Shown piece by piece: positions 9,083-18,115 of a DNA stretch of 64,000 nucleotides. A program made the position numbers and the translations under genes. This stretch comes from an uncultured bacterium (GTDB taxonomy: Bacteria; Cyanobacteriota; Vampirovibrionia; Gastranaerophilales; Gastranaerophilaceae). The stretch covers positions 1-64,000 of the forward strand of contig CAMOPX010000004.1 of NCBI GenBank assembly GCA_946622415.1, in the 5' to 3' direction. The notes under the pieces were generated by a model that saw only the letters and a program-made list of their open reading frames with translations, did no database searches and was not told where the DNA came from. Positions within the stretch are counted from its first letter, which is position 1; each line of letters starts with the position of its first letter.

Positions 9083-9814
9083 TTATTTGCTTTTATTTTC
9101 TATTTCGGCGAATTTCTTACGGTTATATTCTTTTAATTCTTCAACTTTTTGCATATCTAAATTGTATTTTTCAATATCATTTATTGCTTTATAAGCTTTT
9201 GCTCTATTGAGATAAAAAGCTGTTGATTCACCATAAGGACTTGATTTTTCCAGTTCAATTGCAGTTGAATAGTTTTCTATTGCTTCTTTATAATTTTCTA
9301 AAATATAATAGATTTTTCCGACTGTTATGTAATAAGTACTGTCTTTTTTTCTTTTTCATATTTTTGATTTATCAATTCAAATGCTTTTTCTTTATCATTA
9401 AGTCCTGCATAGCATTCGGCAAGTATATGTACGGAACTTTTTTCAGGATTTTTATTGACTAAAATTTTATAATTTTTAAGAGCTTCATCATATTTTTTTA
9501 ATTCGATTAAAAGAGAAATTTTATGTATTAGTATTAAATCATTAAAATCAGGATTTTTTTCTAAAAACTTATTACATAATTCAAGTTCCTTTATATAATC
9601 TTCTGTAGTATACTTGTTTTTAAAATTATTTAATTTTAAAAAATCCATATATTCTTCAAATTTATCATAGGTTTTTTCATCATATTTAATTTGTTTACAA
9701 GTCTTTTTATAATCTTTATTTATTTTTTCAAGCTCTTTATCTGCTGTTATTAAAGATAAAAAAAACATAGGCAATAATAACTACTATAATAAATAAAATA
9801 ACTAATTTAATCAT
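9083..9814 (-). pseudogene. TPR-repeat membrane-anchored protein, two frame disruptions
   Basis: Read in three consecutive frames, the locus encodes one protein. It has an N-terminal hydrophobic anchor (MIKLVILFIIVVIIAYVFF, from ATG 9814), a helical region with TPR-like units (NKFLEKNPDFNDLILIHKIS), and a C-terminal part with a clear TPR (KIYYILENYKEAIENYSTAI) ending at 9083. The first frame change falls in a run of eight T on the coding strand near 9767-9774, the second at A-AAA-AAG near 9344-9351. Each is restored by one extra base. The second site is a canonical -1 slippery heptamer, so slippage is possible there. Sequencing error in homopolymers or true decay are the alternatives. The central frame alone could give about 149 residues. 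Confidence 0.6.
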
Positions 9815-9935
9815 TGATAAATAAAAACCTATATAAAAATCTCAAAATTAATATATGATATTTATCCCAATATTTCAATAATTATAATATTTTTGATGTA
9901 GAATATTATGTAACCTTAAAGGATAAATATTAATA

Positions 9936-11849
9936 ATGAATTTAGAAAATATTGCCAATGATTTTAAATTTGATTGCATAGTAGTCGGCGCAGGTCATGC
10001 GGGAATTGAAGCTTCAATATCTTCCGCAAGATTGGGTTTAAAAACTATGCTTGCAACTTTAAATATAGAAAATATAGGCTTGATGCCATGTAATCCCGCA
10101 ATCGGAGGCCCTGCAAAATCTAATTTAGTTAGAGAAATAGATGCGCTTGGCGGTGTTATGGCAGAATTGGCTGATTCTACATATATGCAATTAAAAACCC
10201 TAAATTCATCCAAAGGTCCTGCAGTCAGAGCTTTAAGAGCTCAATCCGATAAAAAAGAATATAAATATCTGGCAAGAAAATATGTTGAAAACGAACAAAA
10301 TATCACCTTAAAACAAATACAAATCACTGATTTAATAGTTGAAAATAATTCCATAAAAGGTGTTGTTGATGAATTAGGTATTGAATATTATTCTCCTGTG
10401 GTAATTTTAACAACGGGAACGAGTCTGGATGGCAGAATATTCATAGGTCAAAAATCTCACCCTTCAGGCAGAATGGGCGAACGTGCGGCATACGGATTAT
10501 CTGATTCACTAAAAAAACTGGGATTTACTGTCAGAAAATTAAAAACAGGTACACCTGCAAGAATAGACGGAAGAACACTTGATTTTTCAAAACTCGAGCT
10601 TCACCCCGGAGATGAAGTAAAAAATGGTATGCCTTATTTCTTTAGTTATAAGCCTAATCGCCCAATCAGAAAACAATACCCTTGTTATTTAACAAAAACA
10701 AACGAATTAACCCACACAATAATAAAAGAAAATCTTCATTTATCCCCTCTTTATAGCGGACTTATTACAGGCAGGGGACCAAGATATTGTCCTTCTATAG
10801 AAGATAAAGTTGTTCGATTTGCGCACAACCCTTCTCATCATATTTTTATTGAACCCGAAGGAATAAACACTTATGAATATTATATCCAAGGTTTTTCCAC
10901 AAGCTTACCCGTAGAAGCTCAATTTAAAATGATACACAGCTTACCGGGGTTGGAAAATGTTTCTGTTATTAAACCTGCTTATGCTGTTGAATATGATAGT
11001 GTTTGCGCCCTTGAATTAGATTGCGGTTTAATGACCAAAAAAATAAAAGGATTATTTTTAGCAGGACAAATAAATGGTACATCAGGTTACGAAGAAGCTG
11101 CAGCACAAGGCTTGATTGCCGGAATAAATGCTAAAAACTACTTAGATAATAAAGAATATATAAAAGTTACAAGAGCAAATTCTTATATAGGAACTTTGAT
11201 AGATGACCTTATTACAAAAGATATTGATGAACCCTACAGAATGCTTACTTCCCGCAGTGAATACCGATTAATATTAAGACAGGATAACGCTGATTTAAGA
11301 TTATCCGAAATCGGTTATAATGAAGGATTAGTAAAAGAGTGCGATATACAAAGAAAAAGATTAAAAGAACAAGAAATAGAAAAACAAATACAAAAATTAA
11401 AAGATTTTAAAATAACAGCAAATATTGAAAATCAAGAAATTTTATCGAAATACAATGAAGGACTGGAATTATCAACTTCAGCCTATAATTTATTAAAAAG
11501 ACCGAATATTAACCTTGATATTATTAAGGAATTAGGATATGAAGAAGAAATTAATACAGATGATAAATACCTAATTCGTGATATTTTAGAACAATCTGAA
11601 GTTTTAATAAAATACCAAGGATATATAAAAAGACAAATTGAAACAATAAATAATCAGGAAAAAATCGAAAAAATAAAAATCCCCGACGATTTTAATTATG
11701 AAAACATTAAACAAATTTCAACCGAATCAAAAGAAAAACTAATTAAAATAAAACCAAAAACAATAGGACAAGCTCTCAGAATTGGCGGTGTAAAACCTGC
11801 TGACGTATCCGTTATTATGGTTTTAATTCAACAACATAAAAAAGTTTAA
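9936..11849 (+). CDS. mnmG: tRNA uridine-5-carboxymethylaminomethyl modification enzyme
   Basis: MnmG (GidA) is the FAD-dependent partner of MnmE that installs the cmnm5 group on U34 of certain tRNAs. The Rossmann FAD motif VVGAGHAGIEAS near residue 17, the GidA signature CNPAIGGPAKSNLVREIDAL, the GPRYCPSIEDKVVRF motif and AGQINGTSGYEEAAAQG near residue 380 are all present. Length (637 residues) is normal and the C-terminal helical domain with the GGVKPADVS motif is complete. The gene stands alone between unrelated neighbours. Confidence 0.96.
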   Translation: MNLENIANDFKFDCIVVGAGHAGIEASISSARLGLKTMLATLNIENIGLMPCNPAIGGPAKSNLVREIDALGGVMAELADSTYMQLKTLNSSKGPAVRALRAQSDKKEYKYLARKYVENEQNITLKQIQITDLIVENNSIKGVVDELGIEYYSPVVILTTGTSLDGRIFIGQKSHPSGRMGERAAYGLSDSLKKLGFTVRKLKTGTPARIDGRTLDFSKLELHPGDEVKNGMPYFFSYKPNRPIRKQYPCYLTKTNELTHTIIKENLHLSPLYSGLITGRGPRYCPSIEDKVVRFAHNPSHHIFIEPEGINTYEYYIQGFSTSLPVEAQFKMIHSLPGLENVSVIKPAYAVEYDSVCALELDCGLMTKKIKGLFLAGQINGTSGYEEAAAQGLIAGINAKNYLDNKEYIKVTRANSYIGTLIDDLITKDIDEPYRMLTSRSEYRLILRQDNADLRLSEIGYNEGLVKECDIQRKRLKEQEIEKQIQKLKDFKITANIENQEILSKYNEGLELSTSAYNLLKRPNINLDIIKELGYEEEINTDDKYLIRDILEQSEVLIKYQGYIKRQIETINNQEKIEKIKIPDDFNYENIKQISTESKEKLIKIKPKTIGQALRIGGVKPADVSVIMVLIQQHKKV

Positions 11850-11933
11850 TTTAATATTTCTTAATACCACTCTTATTTTTTAGCAATTTTTATTCTTAAT
11901 ATTTTTATATTTTAATAAAAAAGGAATAAAAAA

Positions 11934-13715
11934 ATGAATGCCATTAATCTGTTAAATCTTAAGAATCTGAGTTTTAAAAAACAAAACAATGCAAAAAAAT
12001 ATAATCTCGGATTAAAACAATTATCTCGCGATACTGTTTCTTTTTCATCTAATCCTACAAAAAGAGATTATAAAAAAGAACTGAGTGAATATTTAGAGAG
12101 TGAAGATTATGATAAAGATTTTATTACAGAAAATCAAACCGCAATTCTTGGTCTAATGGAGCAATATGACTTAGAACCACAAGATGCTACGGATATTATT
12201 TCAGTATTAGGCGACAACAAAGATAAAATCGAACAAATGTTTCAACTTAATAAAAGAATTAATTCGGATGGTGAGCAAAGAGTGAGCTATTATAATATTG
12301 CAAGTTTGATTAGAGAAGATTTATCCGAAGAAGAATTAGATACTATTTCCGCTTTTAATAGAACCACTGTAGGATGTGAAGATTTTTTATTTAATATTAT
12401 TTCTAATGATAAAACTAAAATGCATGAAGCTCTAAAACGCAAAAAATACGAAATAAGAATTATTGATATAGAATACAAAGAATATAAAAAAAGACTTGAA
12501 TACAAAAGTATTGAAGGAATAGAAAATATTGCATCAAAATTAAAATACAATGAAGAAAAATTAAAACAAATCGAAGATTTTATACAAAAAGCTTCTGAAA
12601 TTGGTTTAAATATTGGTTTTTACGATGCAATAGATTTAATTAATAACGGATATACTCCCGAAAAAACCCAACAAATCATTAAAGATATGGAAGAAAACAA
12701 TTTCCCTTCCGAAGATTTAATATTATACATAAATATGCTGAGAGATTATGGAAAAGAAGTAATATTAAATACCGTAGAATTTGTTAAAAATCTTGGTATA
12801 AGTGATGTTTCTTTATTACATATAAATGGTTATATTAATTTAAGAAACAAATACGGAGATGAATTTATTTCAGATGCTGTTGAATATGCCAAAAATAATA
12901 ATATGCCGTTCGATAATGCGAAAAAATTAAATATGGTAATAAACATAATACTTGCTCTAAAAGATGCAGAGTCAACATCTGAAGATGATATATTACCAAA
13001 AAAATTATCAAAAGATGAATTAAAAGAAAAATATTCCAAAATATCCAACTCTGATGATTGGGATAGTATTTTAGCGGATATGTATTCTCAGATAAGAAGA
13101 ACAGAAAAATATGCCGTAAAATACGACGAAAATTACAGCGGACGATTTGATAAATTGTTATCATTTACAGAAATGCCTTATCTTGTATTAACCGGTTCAA
13201 AATACAAAATACAAAATAATTGGATATATATGTCTAATCCTAAAAAAGCCAAAAAAATGAAAGGTGAATCTGTTGAAAGAGTTTCGTTAAATGTAAAAGG
13301 TGATTACGGATTAATTTATATGTTAAACAAATTAATGAATAAAACTCCCGCTTTATTTTCTTTTAAAATACCGGATAAAATTGAAGACTGGATTAAAAGA
13401 GAAGACCCTGTGACAATGTATTTTTATGAAGAAATTTCACCCGAATTAAAAGACTTGATTGCAAAAATAACAGAACCATACGCAAGAGGAAGAATAAATT
13501 CGGCAGAAAAAGATAGTAAAACACCGTGGATGACTATTGAAAAACAACCAACAGAAGAAGAAATTGAAAAATTACTCCAAGAAGCAAAAGAATTAAATAA
13601 AGATTTATATAAAGTTATGGATAAGCATAACAAACGCGGCCATTTTACTTCTACGGGATTTTTTAAGACTTGTTTAAAAGTAATAGAAGAATATAAAACT
13701 TCTCTTGAAGAATAA
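11934..13715 (+). CDS. Large hypothetical helical protein with VSFSS motif
   Basis: The 593-residue product is charged and mostly helical by composition, without signal peptide or membrane segment. Near residue 35 it has RDTVSFSSNPTKRDY, a short polar motif that resembles segments in other unknown proteins of this window. Residues 60-360 contain repeated Glu/Lys/Asp-rich helices. A second part from about residue 370 contains KMKGESVERVSLNVKGDYG and ends with GHFTSTGFFKTCLKV. An AAAGGAAT site precedes the ATG. I recognise no catalytic signature. It lies just upstream of the calpain-like protease gene, with 122 AT-rich bases between them. Confidence 0.7.
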   Translation: MNAINLLNLKNLSFKKQNNAKKYNLGLKQLSRDTVSFSSNPTKRDYKKELSEYLESEDYDKDFITENQTAILGLMEQYDLEPQDATDIISVLGDNKDKIEQMFQLNKRINSDGEQRVSYYNIASLIREDLSEEELDTISAFNRTTVGCEDFLFNIISNDKTKMHEALKRKKYEIRIIDIEYKEYKKRLEYKSIEGIENIASKLKYNEEKLKQIEDFIQKASEIGLNIGFYDAIDLINNGYTPEKTQQIIKDMEENNFPSEDLILYINMLRDYGKEVILNTVEFVKNLGISDVSLLHINGYINLRNKYGDEFISDAVEYAKNNNMPFDNAKKLNMVINIILALKDAESTSEDDILPKKLSKDELKEKYSKISNSDDWDSILADMYSQIRRTEKYAVKYDENYSGRFDKLLSFTEMPYLVLTGSKYKIQNNWIYMSNPKKAKKMKGESVERVSLNVKGDYGLIYMLNKLMNKTPALFSFKIPDKIEDWIKREDPVTMYFYEEISPELKDLIAKITEPYARGRINSAEKDSKTPWMTIEKQPTEEEIEKLLQEAKELNKDLYKVMDKHNKRGHFTSTGFFKTCLKVIEEYKTSLEE

Positions 13716-13837
13716 AATATATTAAAAAATGTAAACCTGATTTCCGATTATTATCAATTTATATATGTTTATATACTTTATATATATAACATATTAAATT
13801 TGTGCAAAAAATTATGTAATATAGCGAGAGATATTCA

Positions 13838-15373
13838 ATGGAAATCAGACAAGAATTATATTCATTTACTCCTAATGAACACAGTAAAATCGAATCTAAA
13901 TCTGTAAATCAAGAAGAAAGCATATTTGAAAAACAAAAAGCTAATCAAGAAGAACCAAAGATTTTTGATATCTTTAGAGAAGATGGCGAAAGTTTTCCTT
14001 CTGATTGGGAAGATTCAAAAATAGATTATAATGATATACCGGATGGTGTTTCCCGTTATAAATACAAAGGCGGAGATTATACAATACATAAACACCACGG
14101 AAGACATAAAAGAGAATATGTAGGACCAAAAGGTGTTGATCCCAGAGATTTTATAGATAATTTCCCTAACGTTGTTCCTGAAGATATATTCCCGTATAAA
14201 GATGATACTACGGATATTGATACTGATACAGATATAAATACAGACACAGACACAGACGCCGATATAAATAAAGCTGCAGATACAAATACAAACAAAAGAA
14301 CAGTAAACGGTATAAACGGTAAAATAGATGAACAAGTGTTACAAGGAAACAGCGGTGATTGCTGGCTTTTGGTTGCCTTAAATTCACTAAATTCCACAGA
14401 TGCAGGTAAAAAAGTTATAGAAGATGCTATTACAATCAATGATGACAATTCGGTAACAATTTCTTTTAAAGGTGTAGGTGCAAGCTATACTTTAACCGCA
14501 AATGAAATAGCAAAATATGACACTGATAACAATTTATCTGATTCATATTCAAATGGTGATAACGATGTTTTAGCTTTTGAATTAGCAACAGAAAAACTCT
14601 TAAAAGATATTAAATCAGGAAAAGTAAAAGTTAATTCATCTAACCCAAATATCCAAAATGCAGCAAGCAGTATTGAAAACGGTGGTTTTCCTTCTCAAAT
14701 GATTTATTATTTAACAGGAATAGAATCACAAGAATATTACAACACTGATAGCAAAGGAAATATAAAAGATTTAGAAGCTAATGAAGTGTACAATATTTTA
14801 CAAAATGCTTATAAATCAGGAAATACATCTTTAACCTTCGGTATTTATAATGGAGAACACAGAGGAACTTTAACCAACGGAACAGATTATTCTCTTGATG
14901 TAGGTAATGGCGGACACGCCCTTTCTATCACAAATATTACAGCTGATACCGTTACATTTATAAATCCTTGGGATAACAATAAAGAATACACAATGACTTA
15001 TTCCGAATTTGCAAATTTAGGTATAGGTTATATGTGTTCAAGCAACTTAAACAATAAAAATTATGCAAATAAAGTTGTTGATATGACAGATAAAACAACC
15101 GCTAAAAACAATAATTATAATTATTCAAACAATAATAAAAAATATTCTCAAAAATATAATAATACCCCAACTTCAAAAGCTTCAGCAAATAAAAAACCGG
15201 CAAATTCATATGAATACGGTTATGATTCAGCATTTGAAACAACAAATAATAAAAGCAAAAAGAAAAGCTTTTTTATGACATTCTTGGAAAGAATTAAAAA
15301 TTCATCCAACAGCTTAAGAGAATTTTATCAAGATTTATATAAAAACGATGATACAAATAAAAAAGCTTCTTAA
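13838..15373 (+). CDS. Calpain-like cysteine protease (family C2-type)
   Basis: The 511-residue product has a calpain-type catalytic core. LQGNSGDCWLLVAL places the nucleophile Cys at about residue 175, GNGGHALSI the His at about 360 and INPWDN the Asn at about 376, in the order and spacing of the calpain papain-like fold. Calpains are Cys proteases, calcium dependent in eukaryotes; bacterial relatives are sparse. A low-complexity Asp/Thr stretch (DTDTDINTDTDTDAD region, residues 123-150) precedes the core and could bind cations or act as a linker. The C-terminal 120 residues are Asn/Lys/Tyr-rich and disordered in appearance. No classical signal peptide is visible. Function could be intracellular processing or an unconventionally exported effector. 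Confidence 0.8.
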   Translation: MEIRQELYSFTPNEHSKIESKSVNQEESIFEKQKANQEEPKIFDIFREDGESFPSDWEDSKIDYNDIPDGVSRYKYKGGDYTIHKHHGRHKREYVGPKGVDPRDFIDNFPNVVPEDIFPYKDDTTDIDTDTDINTDTDTDADINKAADTNTNKRTVNGINGKIDEQVLQGNSGDCWLLVALNSLNSTDAGKKVIEDAITINDDNSVTISFKGVGASYTLTANEIAKYDTDNNLSDSYSNGDNDVLAFELATEKLLKDIKSGKVKVNSSNPNIQNAASSIENGGFPSQMIYYLTGIESQEYYNTDSKGNIKDLEANEVYNILQNAYKSGNTSLTFGIYNGEHRGTLTNGTDYSLDVGNGGHALSITNITADTVTFINPWDNNKEYTMTYSEFANLGIGYMCSSNLNNKNYANKVVDMTDKTTAKNNNYNYSNNNKKYSQKYNNTPTSKASANKKPANSYEYGYDSAFETTNNKSKKKSFFMTFLERIKNSSNSLREFYQDLYKNDDTNKKAS

Positions 15374-15375
15374 TA

Positions 15376-16062
15376 TTATTTATCTAATCTTGAATAATAC
15401 CAAAAAGTAAAAATAGATATGAATGCTATCGGTAAAACAAAAACACTGATAAATATTGATATTATCGGAATAATATTTGCAATAATACTTAAAATTGCAT
15501 AGCTGATTATTATTAAAATACATTCCATATTTACTTTTGAATAACATTTTTTTATTATATCGAAATAATTTTCTTTTTCCTTTTTAAAATAAAAAGCCTG
15601 TAAATAAAGACAACAAAAAGGTAAAAGAAAAACCCAAATTGCAATTAATAAAATAAAAAACGCAGGCATATTATTTTGCAAGGCAAAAAACAATAAAAGA
15701 AAAATAAAACTAACACCCAAGCTTAAGAAAAAAGTAAACAAAAGAAAAGAAATTAAACTTTTTTGGTCAATACTCTTAACTATATCTTTAAAACTGATAC
15801 TTGCACCTTTTTTTAAAAAAATATAACTTGCAGGGATTATAGCATAATTAATCAAATACATTTTCCATATTGTATAACAACAGACAGGAATTGTAATTAA
15901 AAATGCAAAAATTGCAAAAACAGGTGAAAATTTGCATAAAGGTATAAAAATCAAACTCAAACAGAATAATAAAAACGGCTTAATATATTCTACAAAATAT
16001 TCTAAAAAATATCTTTGAAGAAATTTCCAGCATAATTTATAAAACAAAACGATTCTATTCAT
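15376..16062 (-). CDS. Integral membrane protein, unknown
   Basis: This 228-residue protein contains five or six hydrophobic helices, spread evenly over its length, separated by short basic loops. The topology recalls small helical-bundle membrane proteins of the YesL/DUF975 kind, but I see no diagnostic residue pattern. The gene converges on the calpain-like protease gene with two bases between the stops. Its start region faces the PHP-domain gene, and the 59-bp space between them holds a TATAAT-like box (16083-16091) that could serve either. Confidence 0.6.
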   Translation of the reverse strand: MNRIVLFYKLCWKFLQRYFLEYFVEYIKPFLLFCLSLIFIPLCKFSPVFAIFAFLITIPVCCYTIWKMYLINYAIIPASYIFLKKGASISFKDIVKSIDQKSLISFLLFTFFLSLGVSFIFLLLFFALQNNMPAFFILLIAIWVFLLPFCCLYLQAFYFKKEKENYFDIIKKCYSKVNMECILIIISYAILSIIANIIPIISIFISVFVLPIAFISIFTFWYYSRLDK

Positions 16063-16121
16063 TTTATTATCCTTTTCATTGTATTATAATATTTTAAGCA
16101 AATAATTATATAGGTTAAATA

Positions 16122-16754
16122 ATGTATATAAAAGAACTTTTTTTGAGTTTCAAAGAGGAAGATTTTTTAAATAATAAAATAAATCTGCACATTCATTCAG
16201 ATTACTCTGATGGCAGAGAAAATTTTGATAAATTAATCGAACAGGCAAAAGAAAAAAACATAAAATATATTTCTATTACTGACCATAACTGTCTTGAAGG
16301 TTATAAGAATTCAAAATATAAAAACGACCCGATATTAATAAAAGGTGTTGAATTTGATTGTTTTTTCAGGTTTTCGCTTTTACATATTTTAGGTTACGGT
16401 ATTGATATAGATAATCCCGAACTAAATAAACTCTGCGGTAAAAATAAAAAAGAATGCAGTGATGATTTAATAAGAATATTTAAAATGCGTCATCCGAAAA
16501 ACGTAATCAATGCAATTCATAAAGCAGGCGGAATTGCTGTTTTGGCTCATCCTTGTTGTTGTAATGTTTTTAATTTGTCCCATTATGTAAAATGTCTTAA
16601 AAAATTGGGTATAGATGGAATTGAAACATATTATCCTTATGACAGATTTCGTGCCGTTGTAAAATTTTCATCAAGAAAACTGCCGTTTGAATTAGCGGAT
16701 AAATATAACCTTATAAAAACAGGCGGAACAGATGAGCATTATAGTTTAAATTAA
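16122..16754 (+). CDS. PHP-domain metal-dependent phosphoesterase
   Basis: The protein (210 residues) has the PHP signatures: LHIHSDYSDG (motif I metal ligands), SITDHNCLEGY (motif II), a Glu in KGVEFDC, AVLAHPC for motif III and a terminal GGTDEH for motif IV. PHP enzymes hydrolyse phosphoesters using two or three metal ions; relatives of this small type include nucleoside 3',5'-bisphosphate and RNA-oligo phosphatases. The chain ends only four residues after the motif IV His, shorter than most homologues, but all metal motifs are present. It is the last gene before the tmRNA repeat region. Confidence 0.85.
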   Translation: MYIKELFLSFKEEDFLNNKINLHIHSDYSDGRENFDKLIEQAKEKNIKYISITDHNCLEGYKNSKYKNDPILIKGVEFDCFFRFSLLHILGYGIDIDNPELNKLCGKNKKECSDDLIRIFKMRHPKNVINAIHKAGGIAVLAHPCCCNVFNLSHYVKCLKKLGIDGIETYYPYDRFRAVVKFSSRKLPFELADKYNLIKTGGTDEHYSLN

Positions 16755-16806
16755 TAAAAAACGTGGTAAAATAAAATTAGTACATTGAAAATTTAGCCAA
16801 AGATAA

Positions 16807-17069
16807 ACAAATTTTGTAAGAAATTTTTTCGCTCGAGTCCAATTTCGAGCTGTCCGTCGGATTTCCACAATCCGCCGCCACGCTCTCATTTTCTAAAGAC
16901 TCGCTCAAAATTTCAAACAAAAAACAAATTTTGTAAGAAATTTTTTCGCTCGAGTCCAATTTCGAGCTGTCCGTCGGATTTCCACAATCCGCCGCCACGC
17001 TCTCATTTTCTAAAGACTCGCTCAAAATTTCAAACAAAAAACAAATTTTGTAAGAAATTTTTTCGCTCG
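16807..17069. repeat. 117-bp perfect tandem repeat abutting the tmRNA gene
   Basis: Two identical 117-bp units (16807-16923 and 16924-17040) are followed by the first 29 bases of a third (17041-17069), which runs to one base before the mature tmRNA 5' end. Inside each unit are nested inverted repeats: GAAATTTT with AAAATTTC, GAGTC with GACTC, CTCGA with TCGAG, and CGGATT with AATCCG. The unit is GC-richer than its surroundings. 117 is a multiple of three, so a repetitive frame is open on the minus strand, but this looks incidental. The tmRNA leader or promoter must lie in or before this array. Confidence 0.9.
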
Positions 17070-17070
17070 T

Positions 17071-17471
17071 GGGGATGTTTTTGGTTTCGACGGGGTGAAG
17101 TTTATCGTCATAGTTGCATTCCAAGCCGAATAACTTGTTAAACTTTTCAAAAAAATAAACGCTAATAACGTTGTAAAAGCTGATTTTGCACCTCGTGCAA
17201 TCGCTGCGTAGTCTACACAGACGAGAGCGACAGCCACTCTATAGGCCCAACTTGCCGGTTTGTAGGGTAAATTATGCAAGTACAGCACAAATTTTCATTT
17301 AGCGGTTTGTGTCAAGTTTTAGTTAGATGAAGTTGATGTTCTTTAAAAACACCTTTGGATTTTAATTGGTTGTGGTAATTTTCCTGTTATTATCCGAGTA
17401 TAAAAGTACCTATGAATGTAGAGATTATTTCGGTATCATTTCGGACGTGGGTTCGACTCCCACCATCTCCA
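17071..17471 (+). ncRNA. ssrA: Transfer-messenger RNA
   Basis: tmRNA rescues stalled ribosomes with SmpB and tags the nascent protein for proteolysis. The 5' end GGGGATG pairs with CATCTCC at 17464-17470, including the G:U third pair that gives alanyl identity. GGTTTCGACGGGG is the conserved D-arm-like start, and GTGGGTTCGACTCCCAC near the 3' end is the T arm. A73 is at 17471 and CCA is not encoded. The resume codon is GCT at 17161. The tag frame encodes ANNVVKADFAPRAIAA and stops at TAG 17209-17211. The ANN(V/I)V start resembles cyanobacterial tags. This is the standard one-piece form of about 400 nt. Confidence 0.95.
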
Positions 17472-17628
17472 ATCTTTTGAAGCTTGAAGCGTACTCTGTC
17501 GGAGTAGCTGAAAGCGAAAAAGCCAACGGATGTGAGAGCGTGATGGCGTTGCGATGAGCAACGGCAGACAGCTCGACACTGGACGAGAGCGACGTAGAAA
17601 TCTTTGATTTCACAGGAGCAATCTTTTA
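17471..17628. repeat. Structured repeat copy R1 directly after tmRNA
   Basis: About 150 bp bounded by direct repeats AATCTTTT (17471-17478 and 17620-17628 region). It is GC-richer than the genome. It contains the hairpin CGTTGC-GATGA-GCAACG (17547-17563), then AGCGACGT (17588-17595), a short hairpin GAAATC-TTT-GATTTC and the tail ACAGGAGCAA (17612-17621). Copies R2 (18707-18868) and R3 (21871-21969) share the order and tail with changed stems. No reading frame here looks real. Confidence 0.7.
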
Positions 17629-17658
17629 TAATTTTATTATCAAATATTGCGGAAGTTG

Positions 17659-17812
17659 AACCCACACAATGCAAAGCATTGTCACGTGGGTTTGAGCCAC
17701 ATTCAGAGTTGTTGAGTCTTAGCGAAACATACTCTGATGGGTGCAGCAAGCGTAGAATTTTTAAGACCTTTAGGTCTAAAAAAAAATTAAGCGACTGCCC
17801 ACCATCTCCAGA
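17659..17812. repeat. Hairpin cluster ending in a second copy of the tmRNA 3' end
   Basis: AACCCACACAATGC and GCATTGT...GTGGGTT form a nearly perfect 14-bp stem (17659-17692). A second stem pairs CATTCAGAGT with ACTCTGATG (about 17699-17740), and a third AATTTTT-AAGACC with GGTCT-AAAAAAATT (about 17756-17789). The segment ends CCCACCATCTCCA at 17800-17812, identical to the last 13 bases of the mature tmRNA (17459-17471). CACGTGGGTTTGAGCCAC also resembles the tmRNA T arm. The pattern suggests a duplicated tmRNA 3' end split by insertion. Confidence 0.6.
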
Positions 17813-17843
17813 TTATTTTAAAACCGAACTTTATTTATAAGAA

Positions 17844-17877
17844 CCTGTAAAAATCATTGTTTTTACAGGCTTTTTAA
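17844..17877 (+). terminator. Intrinsic terminator downstream of the tmRNA region
   Basis: CCTGTAAAAA and TTTTTACAGG form a perfect 10-bp stem around a 6-nt loop, followed by CTTTTTAATTT. It is the first clear plus-strand terminator after the tmRNA, about 375 bp beyond the mature 3' end, so the repeat cluster between is probably transcribed with the precursor. Confidence 0.75.
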
Positions 17878-17911
17878 TTTATAATTACAATATTTATGCA
17901 GAACAAAACAG

Positions 17912-17936
17912 AAAAAGCCTTATTTTATGGGCTTTT
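17912..17936 (-). terminator. Intrinsic terminator of a small minus-strand gene
   Basis: AAAAAGCC and GGGCTTTT pair across about 9 bases; on the minus strand the stem is followed by T-rich sequence. It lies 30 bases beyond the stop of the frameshifted small gene at 17966-18102. Confidence 0.5.
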
Positions 17937-17965
17937 CAAAAGGTCGACTCCCTTTATGATTATAA

Positions 17966-18102
17966 TTATTTTTTGTTTTCTAATATTTCTTTCATTTTCC
18001 ACTTCAAAAGTAGTGCGATATATTCTGCACGCTTTCTATCAATTTCTTTTTCTGAAACAGTTTCTTTTAGTATTTTGATAATAAGCCCTATTTTTTAGTC
18101 AT
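17966..18102 (-). pseudogene. Small frameshifted gene of about 45 codons
   Basis: From ATG 18102, preceded by an AAAGGA site, the frame reads MTKK and then stops. One additional A in the following A6 run would open a continuous frame containing LKETVSEKEIDRKRAEYIA and KWKMKEILENKK, ending at TAA 17966-17968. A terminator hairpin follows at 17912-17936. The start signal and terminator suggest a former or slippage-dependent small gene. No family is recognised. Confidence 0.4.
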
Positions 18103-18115
18103 AATTTTTCCTTTC

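Noticed and set aside
14215-14300. Minus-strand frames opposite the Asp/Thr repeat of the calpain-like gene
   Set aside because: They are low-complexity mirror frames of a gene with a clear catalytic domain.
16777-17124. Minus-strand open frame with a 39-residue repeat across the 117-bp array
   Set aside because: The frame is open only because the repeat length is divisible by three, it runs into the tmRNA gene, and it lacks a ribosome site or coding-like composition.
17366-17840. Several overlapping open frames in the tmRNA 3' part and following repeats
   Set aside because: They overlap a certain structural RNA and hairpin repeats on both strands and look like no protein.
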